Source: Catenulispora sp. MAP5-51
Lineage (GTDB): Bacteria; Actinomycetota; Actinomycetes; Streptomycetales; Catenulisporaceae
Length of the DNA: 64,000 bases
NCBI RefSeq assembly: GCF_041261205.1
Contig: NZ_JBGCCH010000006.1
Coordinates: 186,001 to 250,000, forward strand
Direction of reading: 5' to 3'
Positions 36,622-44,090 of this stretch are shown piece after piece (position 1 is the first letter of the stretch; the number at the start of each line of letters is the position of its first letter). Under the pieces are notes generated by a model. The model was not told the DNA's origin. It did no database searches and saw nothing but the letters and a program-made list of their open reading frames with translations. The position numbers and the translations under genes are program-made.

Positions 36622-37703
36622 CGCCGGGCCTCCCCGCTGCCGGTGGCCGGGGGAGTGGGCGGCGTCTGCGGCGTTTGTGAGGGCTGCGAGGGCTGCGGAG
36701 ACTGCGGAGACTGCGGGGTCTGTGACGCCTGGTCGGCGAACTGGTCCGGGACCAGCCCCGGCTGACCCAGCACCTGGCCGGGCTCCATCCCCGGCACCCC
36801 GGCGTGGTACTCGACGCTGTCCGCGGTCATGCTCATGAACGCCTCCTCCAGGGACGGCTGGACCACCGCCAACTCGTGCAGCCACAGCCCGTTCTCGCCG
36901 GCCAGGTCGCCGACGGCCTCGGAGCTCACGTCGAAGACCTCGACCGCGCCGCCGTCGTCGGGCAGGGCCTCGGTGTGCCAGCCCTTCGCGGCCATCAGGT
37001 CGGCCAGCTTGGCGATGTGCGGGGAGCGGACGCGCACGTGCGTGGTCGCGTTCTGCGCGATGAACTCGCGCATCGTGGTGTCGGCCTTGATCTGGCCGCG
37101 GCCGATGACGATCACCCGGTCGGCGGTCAGCGCCATCTCGCTCATCAGGTGGCTGGAGACGAAGACCGTGCGGCCCTGGGCGGCCAGCGACTTCATCAGG
37201 TTGCGGACCCACAGGATGCCCTCGGGGTCCAGGCCGTTGACCGGCTCGTCGAACAGCAGCGTGCCCGGATCGCCGAGCAGCGCCGCGGCGATGCCCAGCC
37301 GCTGGCCCATGCCCAGCGAGAAGTTCTTCGAGCGCTTCTTCGCCACCTGGTCCAGCCCGACCAGGCCGATGACCTCGTCGACCCGCCGCAGCGGGATGCC
37401 GTTGGACTTGGCCAGGCACGCCAGGTGGTTGTAGGCGGTGCGGCCGCCGTGCACGGCCTTGGCGTCCAGCAGCGCCCCGACCTCGCGCAGCGGGACCGGC
37501 AGGTTCCGGTACGGCTTGCCGTCGACCGTGACGCCGCCGTCGGTCGGCCGGTCCAGCCCCAGGATCATGCGCATGGTGGTGGACTTCCCGGCACCGTTCG
37601 GCCCGAGGAAGCCGGTGACCGTCCCGGCCTCGACGGTGAAGTCGGCGTGGTCGACGGCGAGCTTGTCGCCGTAGCGCTTGGTGAGTCCGACGGCCTTGAT
37701 CAT
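36618..37703 (-). CDS. ABC transporter ATP-binding protein
   Basis: A 361-residue ATPase of the ABC-2 drug/lipid exporter type. Walker A GPNGAGKST (34-42), signature FSLGMGQRLG, Walker B LLFDEPVNGLDPEG and the switch His in FVSSHLMSEM are all intact, so this is the active ATPase of the cluster. The C-terminal 60 residues are a Gln/Pro/Ser tail with SQTPQSPQ-type repeats. ATGA overlaps link it to the genes on both sides. Confidence 0.92.
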   Translation of the reverse strand: MIKAVGLTKRYGDKLAVDHADFTVEAGTVTGFLGPNGAGKSTTMRMILGLDRPTDGGVTVDGKPYRNLPVPLREVGALLDAKAVHGGRTAYNHLACLAKSNGIPLRRVDEVIGLVGLDQVAKKRSKNFSLGMGQRLGIAAALLGDPGTLLFDEPVNGLDPEGILWVRNLMKSLAAQGRTVFVSSHLMSEMALTADRVIVIGRGQIKADTTMREFIAQNATTHVRVRSPHIAKLADLMAAKGWHTEALPDDGGAVEVFDVSSEAVGDLAGENGLWLHELAVVQPSLEEAFMSMTADSVEYHAGVPGMEPGQVLGQPGLVPDQFADQASQTPQSPQSPQPSQPSQTPQTPPTPPATGSGEARR

Positions 37704-38428
37704 GCGCTGCTCCTCGCCATCAGGCGGCGCGCGGCCGCCGCGGTCACGGCGCGCGCCAGGCCCCGGATCTGCTGCCGCCGGGCGATGGCCAGCTGCACCG
37801 CGGTCAGGGTGAGCACCGCGGCCAGCGCCGTCGGCCACGCGGCGCTCCAGACGGAGGCAGTGTGCTGCGGGAGGCGCATGACGACGGCGCCGCGCGAGCG
37901 GGTCTCGGCCAGCGGAACGACGGCGGAGGCCGACACCCGGACAACCGCGGCGGTGGCCAGCGCGGCCACCGAACCGGCGACGAGCGCCGGGGCACCGATC
38001 CACGTCCGGCGGACCAGCAGGGCGGCGACCAGACCGACGGCGATCGGCACCAGCGCATGGGCCGAGGGCCGGCCGAGCGCCAGGCTCGCGCCGAACCCGA
38101 CCACCGCCCCGGCCCACGCGGCCCCGATGGGCCCGGCGACCTGGATGACCAAAGCGTCGGCCGGCTTGGCGCCGGCGGCGGTGAGGGCTTCGCGGCGCGC
38201 GCCGAGACCGTCGAGGTGATACCGGACCAGGGCGGCCAGCGCGAGCAGCGCGGGAATGGCCACCGCCGGATACAGGGCCCCGGCGAACGGCCACGCGGCA
38301 GCGGCCGAGGCCAGCCCCATGGCGCCGACGAGGAGGTGCTCGGTGCGGGGCGCGGCGCGCAGCAGCGAGGCGGCGATGCGCAGGCGGTTGTCGAAGCGCG
38401 CGATCGGGGTGGTGGTCAGGGTGCTCAT
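37700..38428 (-). CDS. Multi-pass membrane protein of the ABC cluster
   Basis: A 242-residue Ala/Leu/Val-rich protein with about six membrane segments. No family signature seen. It begins STLTTTPIARFDNRLRIAA and ends in a basic segment. Its stop overlaps the ATPase start by four bases, so it is translated with the transporter and is likely a second membrane subunit or accessory protein. Confidence 0.75.
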   Translation of the reverse strand: MSTLTTTPIARFDNRLRIAASLLRAAPRTEHLLVGAMGLASAAAAWPFAGALYPAVAIPALLALAALVRYHLDGLGARREALTAAGAKPADALVIQVAGPIGAAWAGAVVGFGASLALGRPSAHALVPIAVGLVAALLVRRTWIGAPALVAGSVAALATAAVVRVSASAVVPLAETRSRGAVVMRLPQHTASVWSAAWPTALAAVLTLTAVQLAIARRQQIRGLARAVTAAAARRLMARSSA

Positions 38429-38523
38429 CGCGAGGCCTCCGAGTCGGTGCGCGGGCGACGCGGTGCGGCGGGCTGCTGCGAGGCGGCCGCGTGCGCGATC
38501 GGGGTGGCGATCAGAGCGCTCAT
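38425..38523 (-). CDS. 32-residue coupled mini-ORF
   Basis: The 32-codon frame starts with ATG overlapping the stop of the upstream ABC-like gene (ATGA at 38523-38520) and ends with TGA overlapping the ATG of the next gene (38428-38425). Its start MSALIATPIA resembles the start of the following protein, MSTLTTTPIA, suggesting a partial duplication. No known domain. It may only relay translation along the operon. Confidence 0.4.
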   Translation of the reverse strand: MSALIATPIAHAAASQQPAAPRRPRTDSEASR

Positions 38524-39329
38524 CGTCCGCGCTCCGCTCCCGAGCCGACCGGCGAGAACCGGTGCTCGCCGCGGGCGTGCCGGCCGATCCGGTGCGGGAG
38601 GCCGCGGGCCTGGTGGTTCATCATCCCGGCCGGGGCGGGAACGAGTTCCTCGGTCGCTTCGGCAGTTTCAGCAGTCTCAACAGGTACGGCCGCCGCGATT
38701 CGCACCGGGATCTGCCGGTCGGCCCAGCGGACCACGTCCTCGTCGTCGCTGGCGACCAGGATCGTCAGCCCGTGCGTTCCGCAGGCCACGCGCAGGATCC
38801 GCAGCAGCTGGAACCGTTCCGCGGCGCTGAGCCCCTCGGTCGGGTCCTCGGCGAGCAGGATCGCCGGGTCCAGCACCAGCGCCCGGGCCAGCGCCACGCG
38901 GCGCATCTCGGCCGGGGTCAGCTCCGCGATGCGCCACTCGGCGCAGGCGACGACGTCCAGGCGCTCCAGCCAGCGCAGGGCGCGCCGGCGGGCTTCCTGG
39001 CGGCCCAGGCCGGTGAGGATCAGCGGCAGGGCCGTGTTCTCCAGCACCGTGAGCTCCGGCAGCAGTTTGCCGACGCGCGGGGCGATGGCGCACTGGGCGT
39101 GCGCGAAGCGCAGCCGGGCCGCGGGGCGCAGGGTGTGCAGCGGTTCGCCCTTGAGCCACAGTCCGCCGGAGCAGGCCGGGTCGGCGCCGGACAGCGCGCG
39201 CAGGAAGTCCTCGTCGCAGGCGCCGGGCAGGGCCACGATCTCGCCTTCGCCGACGGCGAGGGTGAGGGCGTCGGGCCCGAACTCGCGGGCCAGCAGGATC
39301 GGGTTGTCGGACGGGATGCTCACGAGCAC
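38520..39329 (-). CDS. Degenerate ABC ATPase-like protein
   Basis: A 269-residue protein with an ABC-domain layout but broken active site: the Walker A position reads PGACDEDFL (35-43) with no Lys, and the Walker B position reads ILLAEDPTEGLS with Glu and Asp swapped. The signature region LTPAEMRRVALARALVLDP is recognisable. Probably does not hydrolyse ATP and may pair with the active ATPase or act in regulation. GTG 39329 has AGGG 7-8 nt upstream; GTG 39323 is close. First gene of a coupled cluster running to 35779. Confidence 0.75.
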   Translation of the reverse strand: MLVSIPSDNPILLAREFGPDALTLAVGEGEIVALPGACDEDFLRALSGADPACSGGLWLKGEPLHTLRPAARLRFAHAQCAIAPRVGKLLPELTVLENTALPLILTGLGRQEARRRALRWLERLDVVACAEWRIAELTPAEMRRVALARALVLDPAILLAEDPTEGLSAAERFQLLRILRVACGTHGLTILVASDDEDVVRWADRQIPVRIAAAVPVETAETAEATEELVPAPAGMMNHQARGLPHRIGRHARGEHRFSPVGSGAERGR

Positions 39330-39408
39330 CCGTGTGCCCTGAAGGGCGCAACGGCCTAACCAACGTTGCGCCGGACGTGCGACCCCGGCGGGCATCTCCG
39401 CCGCCGCG

Positions 39409-39454
39409 CCCGACAGTGTTCGAACAGTCGGGAATCCGTTCCCGGACCGGGAAC
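39409..39454. promoter_or_regulatory. Two palindromes between the SDR and ABC genes
   Basis: CCCGACAG, TGTTCGAACA, GTCGGG (39409-39432) contains a perfect 10-bp palindrome, and GTTCCCGG-A-CCGGGAAC (39438-39454) is a perfect 8-bp inverted repeat. They lie just past the SDR stop and upstream of the ABC cluster; they could be an operator, a weak terminator, or both. Confidence 0.45.
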
Positions 39455-39465
39455 CGCGCAGGTGG

Positions 39466-40383
39466 TCAGATCGGGAACACGACCCCGGTCAGCTTCTCCG
39501 ACTCCTCCCACAGCCGCTCGGCCAGCTCCCGGTTCTGGGCCCGCCTGCTCGGCTCCACCAGTTCCGGGTAGCCCCGCGTCTCCATCAGCTTGGGGCATCC
39601 GTAGTACTGCCCGCCCTCCACATCCGCCGCGACCGCCGCCCGGACCTCCGGCAGCACGCCGATCGCCGATTTCTGGGCGAACAGCGGATTGCCGATGTGC
39701 ATGATCGCCTTGCGCCACCCGGTCGGCCCGGCGAACTGCAGGTTCGTGGCCGAATATCCGGGGTGCGCCATCAGCGAGCGCACCGGCGAGCCGGCCGCGC
39801 TCAGCCGCCGGTGCAACTCCAGGCCGAACAACAGGTTCGCCAGCTTCGACTGGGCGTAGGCGGCGTTCGGGTTGTAGCCCTTGGTCCGCATCAGGTCGTC
39901 GAAGTCGATCGAGCCCTGCTTGTGGAACGTCGAGGAGACGGTCACCACCCGCGGGTCGGGCCGCTCGGCCAGCAGGTCCAGCAGCAGCCCGGTGAGGGCG
40001 AAGTGCCCCAGGTGGTTGGTGCCGAACTGCACCTCGAAGCCCTGCTTCGTGGTCTGCTGCGGCGTCATCATCACGCCGGCGTTGTTGATCAGCACGTCCA
40101 CGCCGACCGCGTCGTCGCGCAGTCCCTGCGCGAACGCCCGCACCGAGTCCAGGTCGGCCAGGTCCAGCGTCCGCAGCTCCAGCGAGGCGCCGGGCACGTC
40201 CTGCCCGACGCGCACCACGGCGGCCTCGCCCTTGACCCGGCTGCGCGCGGTCATCACCACGTGCGCGCCCCTGCCGGCCAGCAGGCGAGCGGCCTCCAGT
40301 CCCAGGCCGCTGTTCGCGCCGGTGATCACGAACGTGCGTCCGTGCAAGGCCGGGATCTCCTCGGCGGTCCACTTCGTGCTCAT
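39466..40383 (-). CDS. Short-chain dehydrogenase/reductase (retinol dehydrogenase-like)
   Basis: A 305-residue classical SDR: cofactor motif TGANSGLG, NNAG motif in LINNAGVM, catalytic Ser in VSSTFHKQG and YAQSK as YxxxK. Longer than the minimal 250-residue SDR, as in the RDH/WWOX-like group. ATG 40383 is preferred over GTG 40413 because GGAGG is 8 nt upstream. Divergent from a TetR gene with a repeat-rich region between them, hence probably its target. Confidence 0.9.
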   Translation of the reverse strand: MSTKWTAEEIPALHGRTFVITGANSGLGLEAARLLAGRGAHVVMTARSRVKGEAAVVRVGQDVPGASLELRTLDLADLDSVRAFAQGLRDDAVGVDVLINNAGVMMTPQQTTKQGFEVQFGTNHLGHFALTGLLLDLLAERPDPRVVTVSSTFHKQGSIDFDDLMRTKGYNPNAAYAQSKLANLLFGLELHRRLSAAGSPVRSLMAHPGYSATNLQFAGPTGWRKAIMHIGNPLFAQKSAIGVLPEVRAAVAADVEGGQYYGCPKLMETRGYPELVEPSRRAQNRELAERLWEESEKLTGVVFPI

Positions 40384-40404
40384 GACGTCGTCCTCCAGAA
40401 ACGG

Positions 40405-40440
40405 TACAGACATCTACAGACATGTACGGACACGGTCCGT
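40405..40440. promoter_or_regulatory. Candidate TetR operator between the SDR and TetR genes
   Basis: TACAGACAT occurs twice (40405-40413, 40415-40423) and is followed by the perfect inverted repeat ACGGAC-ACG-GTCCGT (40426-40440). The cluster lies just upstream of the SDR start. Confidence 0.55.
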
Positions 40441-40532
40441 CGCGGCCGCTGCCGCGCAGCACACAATGCCGCACGTGGCACTCAGTGTCAATCGTGGCGC
40501 ACAGGCGCTGGTCGCGCTGCTACTCTGGGGCC

Positions 40533-41144
40533 GTGCACCGCAGAACGGAACAACCCGGCCTGACGCTGGCGGAGCGCAAACGCCAGCTGGTCCGCGACGA
40601 ACTGGCGGAAGCGGCGCTGCGGCTGCTGGCCAAGCAGGGCTTCGAGCAGACGACCGTGGACGAGCTCGCCGCCGCCGCGGGCGTCAGCCGCCGCACGTTC
40701 TTCCGATACTTCGCCTCCAAGGAGGACGTGGTCACCTCCTCGGTGGTCGTGGTGATCGAGGGGATCCTCGCCGAGGTCGCGGCCCGGCCGGCCGGCGAGC
40801 CGCCGGCGGTGGCGATCCGCGAGGCGGTCAAGGCCGTGACCGTCGAGGACTTCGCCGAGGACCGCGAGAAGTCGGTCGCCCTGATCCGGCACACCCAGCA
40901 GATCCCCGCCCTGCGCGCGCGCTTCGCCGAGCGCCTGGACCTGCTGCGCGACGACCTGGCCGTGGTCCTGGCACGCCGCGCCGGGCGCGAGACGCCCTCG
41001 CCGCGCGACCAGTTCGCCGCGGGCCTGGGCCTGCTGGCGTTCGCCGGGGCGATGCAGCACTGGGCCGCCTCCGAGGGCCGCGCCGACCCCGCGGCCGTAC
41101 TCGACGTCGCATTCGAAGAAGCTGGTCAAGCATTCGTGGTTTGA
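40533..41144 (+). CDS. TetR-family transcriptional regulator
   Basis: A 203-residue regulator with the HTH at about 14-62 (LAEAALRLLAKQGFEQTTV, AAGVSRRTFFRYFASKEDV) and a helical ligand domain ending in an Ala-rich segment. GTG 40533 fits the HTH alignment and has GGGG just ahead. Divergent from the SDR gene, which it probably represses. Confidence 0.88.
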   Translation: MHRRTEQPGLTLAERKRQLVRDELAEAALRLLAKQGFEQTTVDELAAAAGVSRRTFFRYFASKEDVVTSSVVVVIEGILAEVAARPAGEPPAVAIREAVKAVTVEDFAEDREKSVALIRHTQQIPALRARFAERLDLLRDDLAVVLARRAGRETPSPRDQFAAGLGLLAFAGAMQHWAASEGRADPAAVLDVAFEEAGQAFVV

Positions 41145-41194
41145 GATAGGTTCCCGGGCGTCGTCAGCGACACCTAACGGGAACAGGGGCGGGC

Positions 41195-41944
41195 ATGGAA
41201 TTCGCGGAATGGGTCGTATCAGGTCTCGATCAGCTCCGGCTCGGGCAGCTGCCGGCCGGAAACGATTTCTACGCCACGGCTTCGGCCGGTCTCGGGGGTG
41301 ACCCGCGGCTGCCCGCGTACATGAACAGCGGCGACCCGGCGGCGCGCGCCGAGCTCGTTCAGGCGATCGCGGCGGCGGTGGCCGCGAACCCGGGGTTCGA
41401 GCAGCAGCTGCGCGACGCGGCCGCCGTCGCCATGCAGACGCCGGGGCACGCGCAGGATCCGGCAGGCGGTAAGCCGCCGTTCCTGAAGACCACCAACGGT
41501 CTGCTCGCGATCGTGGCGGCGGCTGTGATCGTGGTCGGCGGCGGCGTCGGGCTGGCCGTGAGCCTCGGCGGCAGCGGGGGCAACCTCGTCGGGATGCTGA
41601 AGGGCACGTGGAACTGCCAGGCCTCCGGGTCGGGCGCCGACGGGGCCGACGGCCCGATCACCTTGACGGTCGGCGACGGCACCTTCAAGGCGGGCTCCAC
41701 CAGCGGCACCTTCACGCAGAGCGGCAGCACCGCGACGCTGCACAACCCGGAGGACGCCGGCGACGACGTCAAAGTGAGCGGCCTGCCCTCCGGCAGCGGA
41801 TCCTTCAACGTCACCGTCGGCTCGGCGCGCGATACCTCGGGGCTGCTCCAGCTCCACATCAAGGGGACGCTGTCCGCCAACAAGCTCACCATGGTGGTGC
41901 CCGGCGACAGCGGCGGCACCATGAACCTCACCTGCACGAAGTAG
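41195..41944 (+). CDS. Single-pass membrane protein with extracellular beta-rich domain
   Basis: A 249-residue protein not assigned to a family. Residues 1-95 are a helical cytoplasmic part (FAEWVVSGLDQLRLGQL). A membrane helix lies at about 101-126 (LLAIVAAAVIVVGGGVGLAV). The outer part (about 130-249) is Gly/Ser/Thr-rich with a beta pattern, starts GMLKGTWNCQ and ends MNLTCTK, two Cys that could form a disulphide. A sensor or lipocalin-like role is possible. Ribosome binding site GGGGCGGG precedes ATG 41195. Confidence 0.6.
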   Translation: MEFAEWVVSGLDQLRLGQLPAGNDFYATASAGLGGDPRLPAYMNSGDPAARAELVQAIAAAVAANPGFEQQLRDAAAVAMQTPGHAQDPAGGKPPFLKTTNGLLAIVAAAVIVVGGGVGLAVSLGGSGGNLVGMLKGTWNCQASGSGADGADGPITLTVGDGTFKAGSTSGTFTQSGSTATLHNPEDAGDDVKVSGLPSGSGSFNVTVGSARDTSGLLQLHIKGTLSANKLTMVVPGDSGGTMNLTCTK

Positions 41945-41945
41945 G

Positions 41946-43355
41946 TCAGTGCCCGAGGAACCGCCCGAAAACCTTCGCGCGCACCGAGGATTTCCCGGTC
42001 CGCTCCTCCTCGGCGTCGGCCGCGCTCATCGTGCGCAGGCCGACGTTCGCGCCGAGCCAGCGCAGCGGTTCGGGCTCCCAGCGCGGCGAGCGGTGGTTCA
42101 CCCAGGGCAGCCGGGTGCGCTCGGTGCCGCGGCCGGTCAGCAGGTCCGCCAGGGTGCGGCCGGCCAGGTTGGCCGCGCCCACGCCGTCGCCGACGTAGCC
42201 GCCGGCCCAGCCCAGCCGCCGGTCCGGGTCGTAGCCGACCGAGGCGAACCAGTCCCGCGGAACGCCCAGGGCTCCGCCCCAGCGGTGGGTGAACGCCGTG
42301 TCCTTCAACACCGGGAACAGCTCGCGCAGCGTGTGGCGGATCTCGGCGTGCACGCGGTCGTCCCGGTCGAAGCCGGGCTCGATCCGCGACCCGAAGTGGT
42401 ACGGCGCGCCGCGTCCGCCGAAGGCCAGCCGGCCGTCGGCGGTGCGCTGGCCGTAGATGATGAGGTGGCGGAAGTCGGAGAACGTCTGCCGCTCGGCCAG
42501 CCCGATCTGCTCCCACACCGCTTCCGGCAGCGGTTCGGTCGCGACCATCAGCGAGTACACCGGTGCCAGGTCGCGCTGGAAGCCGGCGATCGACGGCGTG
42601 TAGCCCTCGGTCGCGCGCACCACCTTGCCGGCCCGGACCCGGGCGCCGCCCGCGGTCTGCACCACGCCGTCGCGGATCGCCGTGACCGCCGTGCCCTCGT
42701 GGATCGTGACGCCGAGCCGCTCGACGGCCTCGGCCAGGCCGCGCGCCAGCATCGCCGGCTGGATCGCCGCGCAGTGCGGGGTGAACGTGCCGCCGAGCAC
42801 GTTCGAGGCGCCGACCATCGCCGAGGCCTCGGCGGCGCTCAGCAGCCTGACGTCCTCCTCGCCGAAGCCGTACGAGCGCTCCTCCTCGACCGAGGCCTCC
42901 GCCCGGGCCAGCTGCACCGGGGTGCGGGCCAGCACCACGGTGCCGCCCTTGGCGAAGCCGCAGTCGATGCCCTCGTCCGCGACCACACGCCCGACCTCGT
43001 CGACGGTGTCGTTCAGCGCGCGCTGCAAGGCGATCGCGCGCTCCCGGCCGCCGCCGGCCTTGCCGACCGCGCTGACCTTGGCCACCTTCGCCAGCGAGGC
43101 CGGGAACAGCGACGAGCACCAGCCGCCGTTGCGGCCGGAGGCGCCGAACCCGGCGAACTCCCGCTCCAGGACCACGATCCGCAGCGACGGATCGGCCTTG
43201 GCGAGGTAGTACGCGGTCCACAGGCCGGTGTATCCGGCGCCGACGATCGCGATGTCCGCGTCGGTGTCGGCCGCGAGCGCGGGCCGGCTCGGCGCGGAGC
43301 CGGCCGCGGCCACCTGGTCCAGCCACAGCGACAGGCCGCCGTCGACGGTGCTCAC
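41946..43355 (-). CDS. FAD-dependent amine/amino-acid oxidoreductase (DAO family)
   Basis: A 469-residue flavoenzyme. The N-terminal dinucleotide motif IAIVGAGYTGLWTAYYLAK and ATG-like RATEGYTPS, plus GFGASGRNGGWCSSL, resemble gamma-glutamylputrescine oxidase PuuB and related DAO proteins. Cys in the GGWCSS motif could hold the flavin. The GTG start overlaps the PPOX gene stop (GTGA). Clustered with a class III aminotransferase, an Lrp regulator and an aldehyde dehydrogenase, which points to amine or amino-acid catabolism. Confidence 0.85.
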   Translation of the reverse strand: MSTVDGGLSLWLDQVAAAGSAPSRPALAADTDADIAIVGAGYTGLWTAYYLAKADPSLRIVVLEREFAGFGASGRNGGWCSSLFPASLAKVAKVSAVGKAGGGRERAIALQRALNDTVDEVGRVVADEGIDCGFAKGGTVVLARTPVQLARAEASVEEERSYGFGEEDVRLLSAAEASAMVGASNVLGGTFTPHCAAIQPAMLARGLAEAVERLGVTIHEGTAVTAIRDGVVQTAGGARVRAGKVVRATEGYTPSIAGFQRDLAPVYSLMVATEPLPEAVWEQIGLAERQTFSDFRHLIIYGQRTADGRLAFGGRGAPYHFGSRIEPGFDRDDRVHAEIRHTLRELFPVLKDTAFTHRWGGALGVPRDWFASVGYDPDRRLGWAGGYVGDGVGAANLAGRTLADLLTGRGTERTRLPWVNHRSPRWEPEPLRWLGANVGLRTMSAADAEEERTGKSSVRAKVFGRFLGH

Positions 43356-44017
43356 CGGCGCCACTCCCGGATGTAGTCGGGGACGTCGATCCCGGCGGCC
43401 AGGTTCGCCGCGGGCATCGGGTCGCAGTACGTCTCGTGCAGCGGCACGACGCCCGCCCACACCGGCGCGTCCAGGTCGTCCGGGTCGTCGCCGGGGTCGC
43501 CGGTGGAGATCTTCACCGACGCCTCGGTCAGCGGCAGCGACAGCACCACGGTCGCGGCGAGCTCCTTGCGCTTGGGCGCGCGCAGCTCCTTCCAGCGGCC
43601 CGGCATCAGGTGCTCGGTGATGCGCTCCAGCGCCGCCTCCTTCTCGCCCTCCGGCAGCATCCGGCAGGACCCGAGGACCATCGCGCCGCGGTAGTTCATC
43701 GAGGACTCGAACGCCGAGCGGGCCACCACGAGCCCGTCCAGCAGCGTCACGGTCAGGCAGGTCGGCGCGCCCTCGGCCAGCGAGCGGAACAGGCGCGAGC
43801 CGGTGGAGCCGTGGAACAGCACGCGCTCGCCGTCGCGCGCGTAGGCCACGGGCAGGATGTACGGCTGCGCCGCGCGGCTCGGGCCGCTGTTGTCGGTGAC
43901 GGCCACGTGCGCGACCAGCCCGGCGTCGAGGATCGCGTGCAGCGCGGTGCGGTCGGTCGCGGCCTTCTCGGGCAGTCGGCGGACGCGGGTTCGGGGAGTG
44001 GAGCTGAGATCGTTCAC
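43352..44017 (-). CDS. Pyridoxamine 5'-phosphate oxidase-fold protein (NimA-like)
   Basis: A 221-residue split-barrel flavin-binding protein. FHGSTGSRLFR and TLLDGLVVARSAFESSMNYR are typical of the group that includes Nim and the MSMEG-type FMN proteins. It is a close relative of the incomplete gene at 63183. GTG 44017. Coupled to the FAD oxidoreductase by a four-base overlap. Likely binds FMN or F420; the reaction is unknown. Confidence 0.82.
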   Translation of the reverse strand: MNDLSSTPRTRVRRLPEKAATDRTALHAILDAGLVAHVAVTDNSGPSRAAQPYILPVAYARDGERVLFHGSTGSRLFRSLAEGAPTCLTVTLLDGLVVARSAFESSMNYRGAMVLGSCRMLPEGEKEAALERITEHLMPGRWKELRAPKRKELAATVVLSLPLTEASVKISTGDPGDDPDDLDAPVWAGVVPLHETYCDPMPAANLAAGIDVPDYIREWRR

Positions 44018-44042
44018 TGGTATCGAAACCCATTCAGGGGAG

Positions 44043-44077
44043 AAAAAGGGCGCCCACGGCAGGGATCCGAGGGCGCC
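44043..44077 (-). terminator. Terminator after the aminotransferase gene
   Basis: On the minus strand GGCGCCC ... GGGCGCC forms a 7-bp stem with a 15-nt loop, immediately followed by TTTTT. It lies 14 bp past the aminotransferase stop codon and before the PPOX gene, so the two may be separate transcripts or be linked by read-through. Confidence 0.75.
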
Positions 44078-44090
44078 AGCTTTCTTGGGA

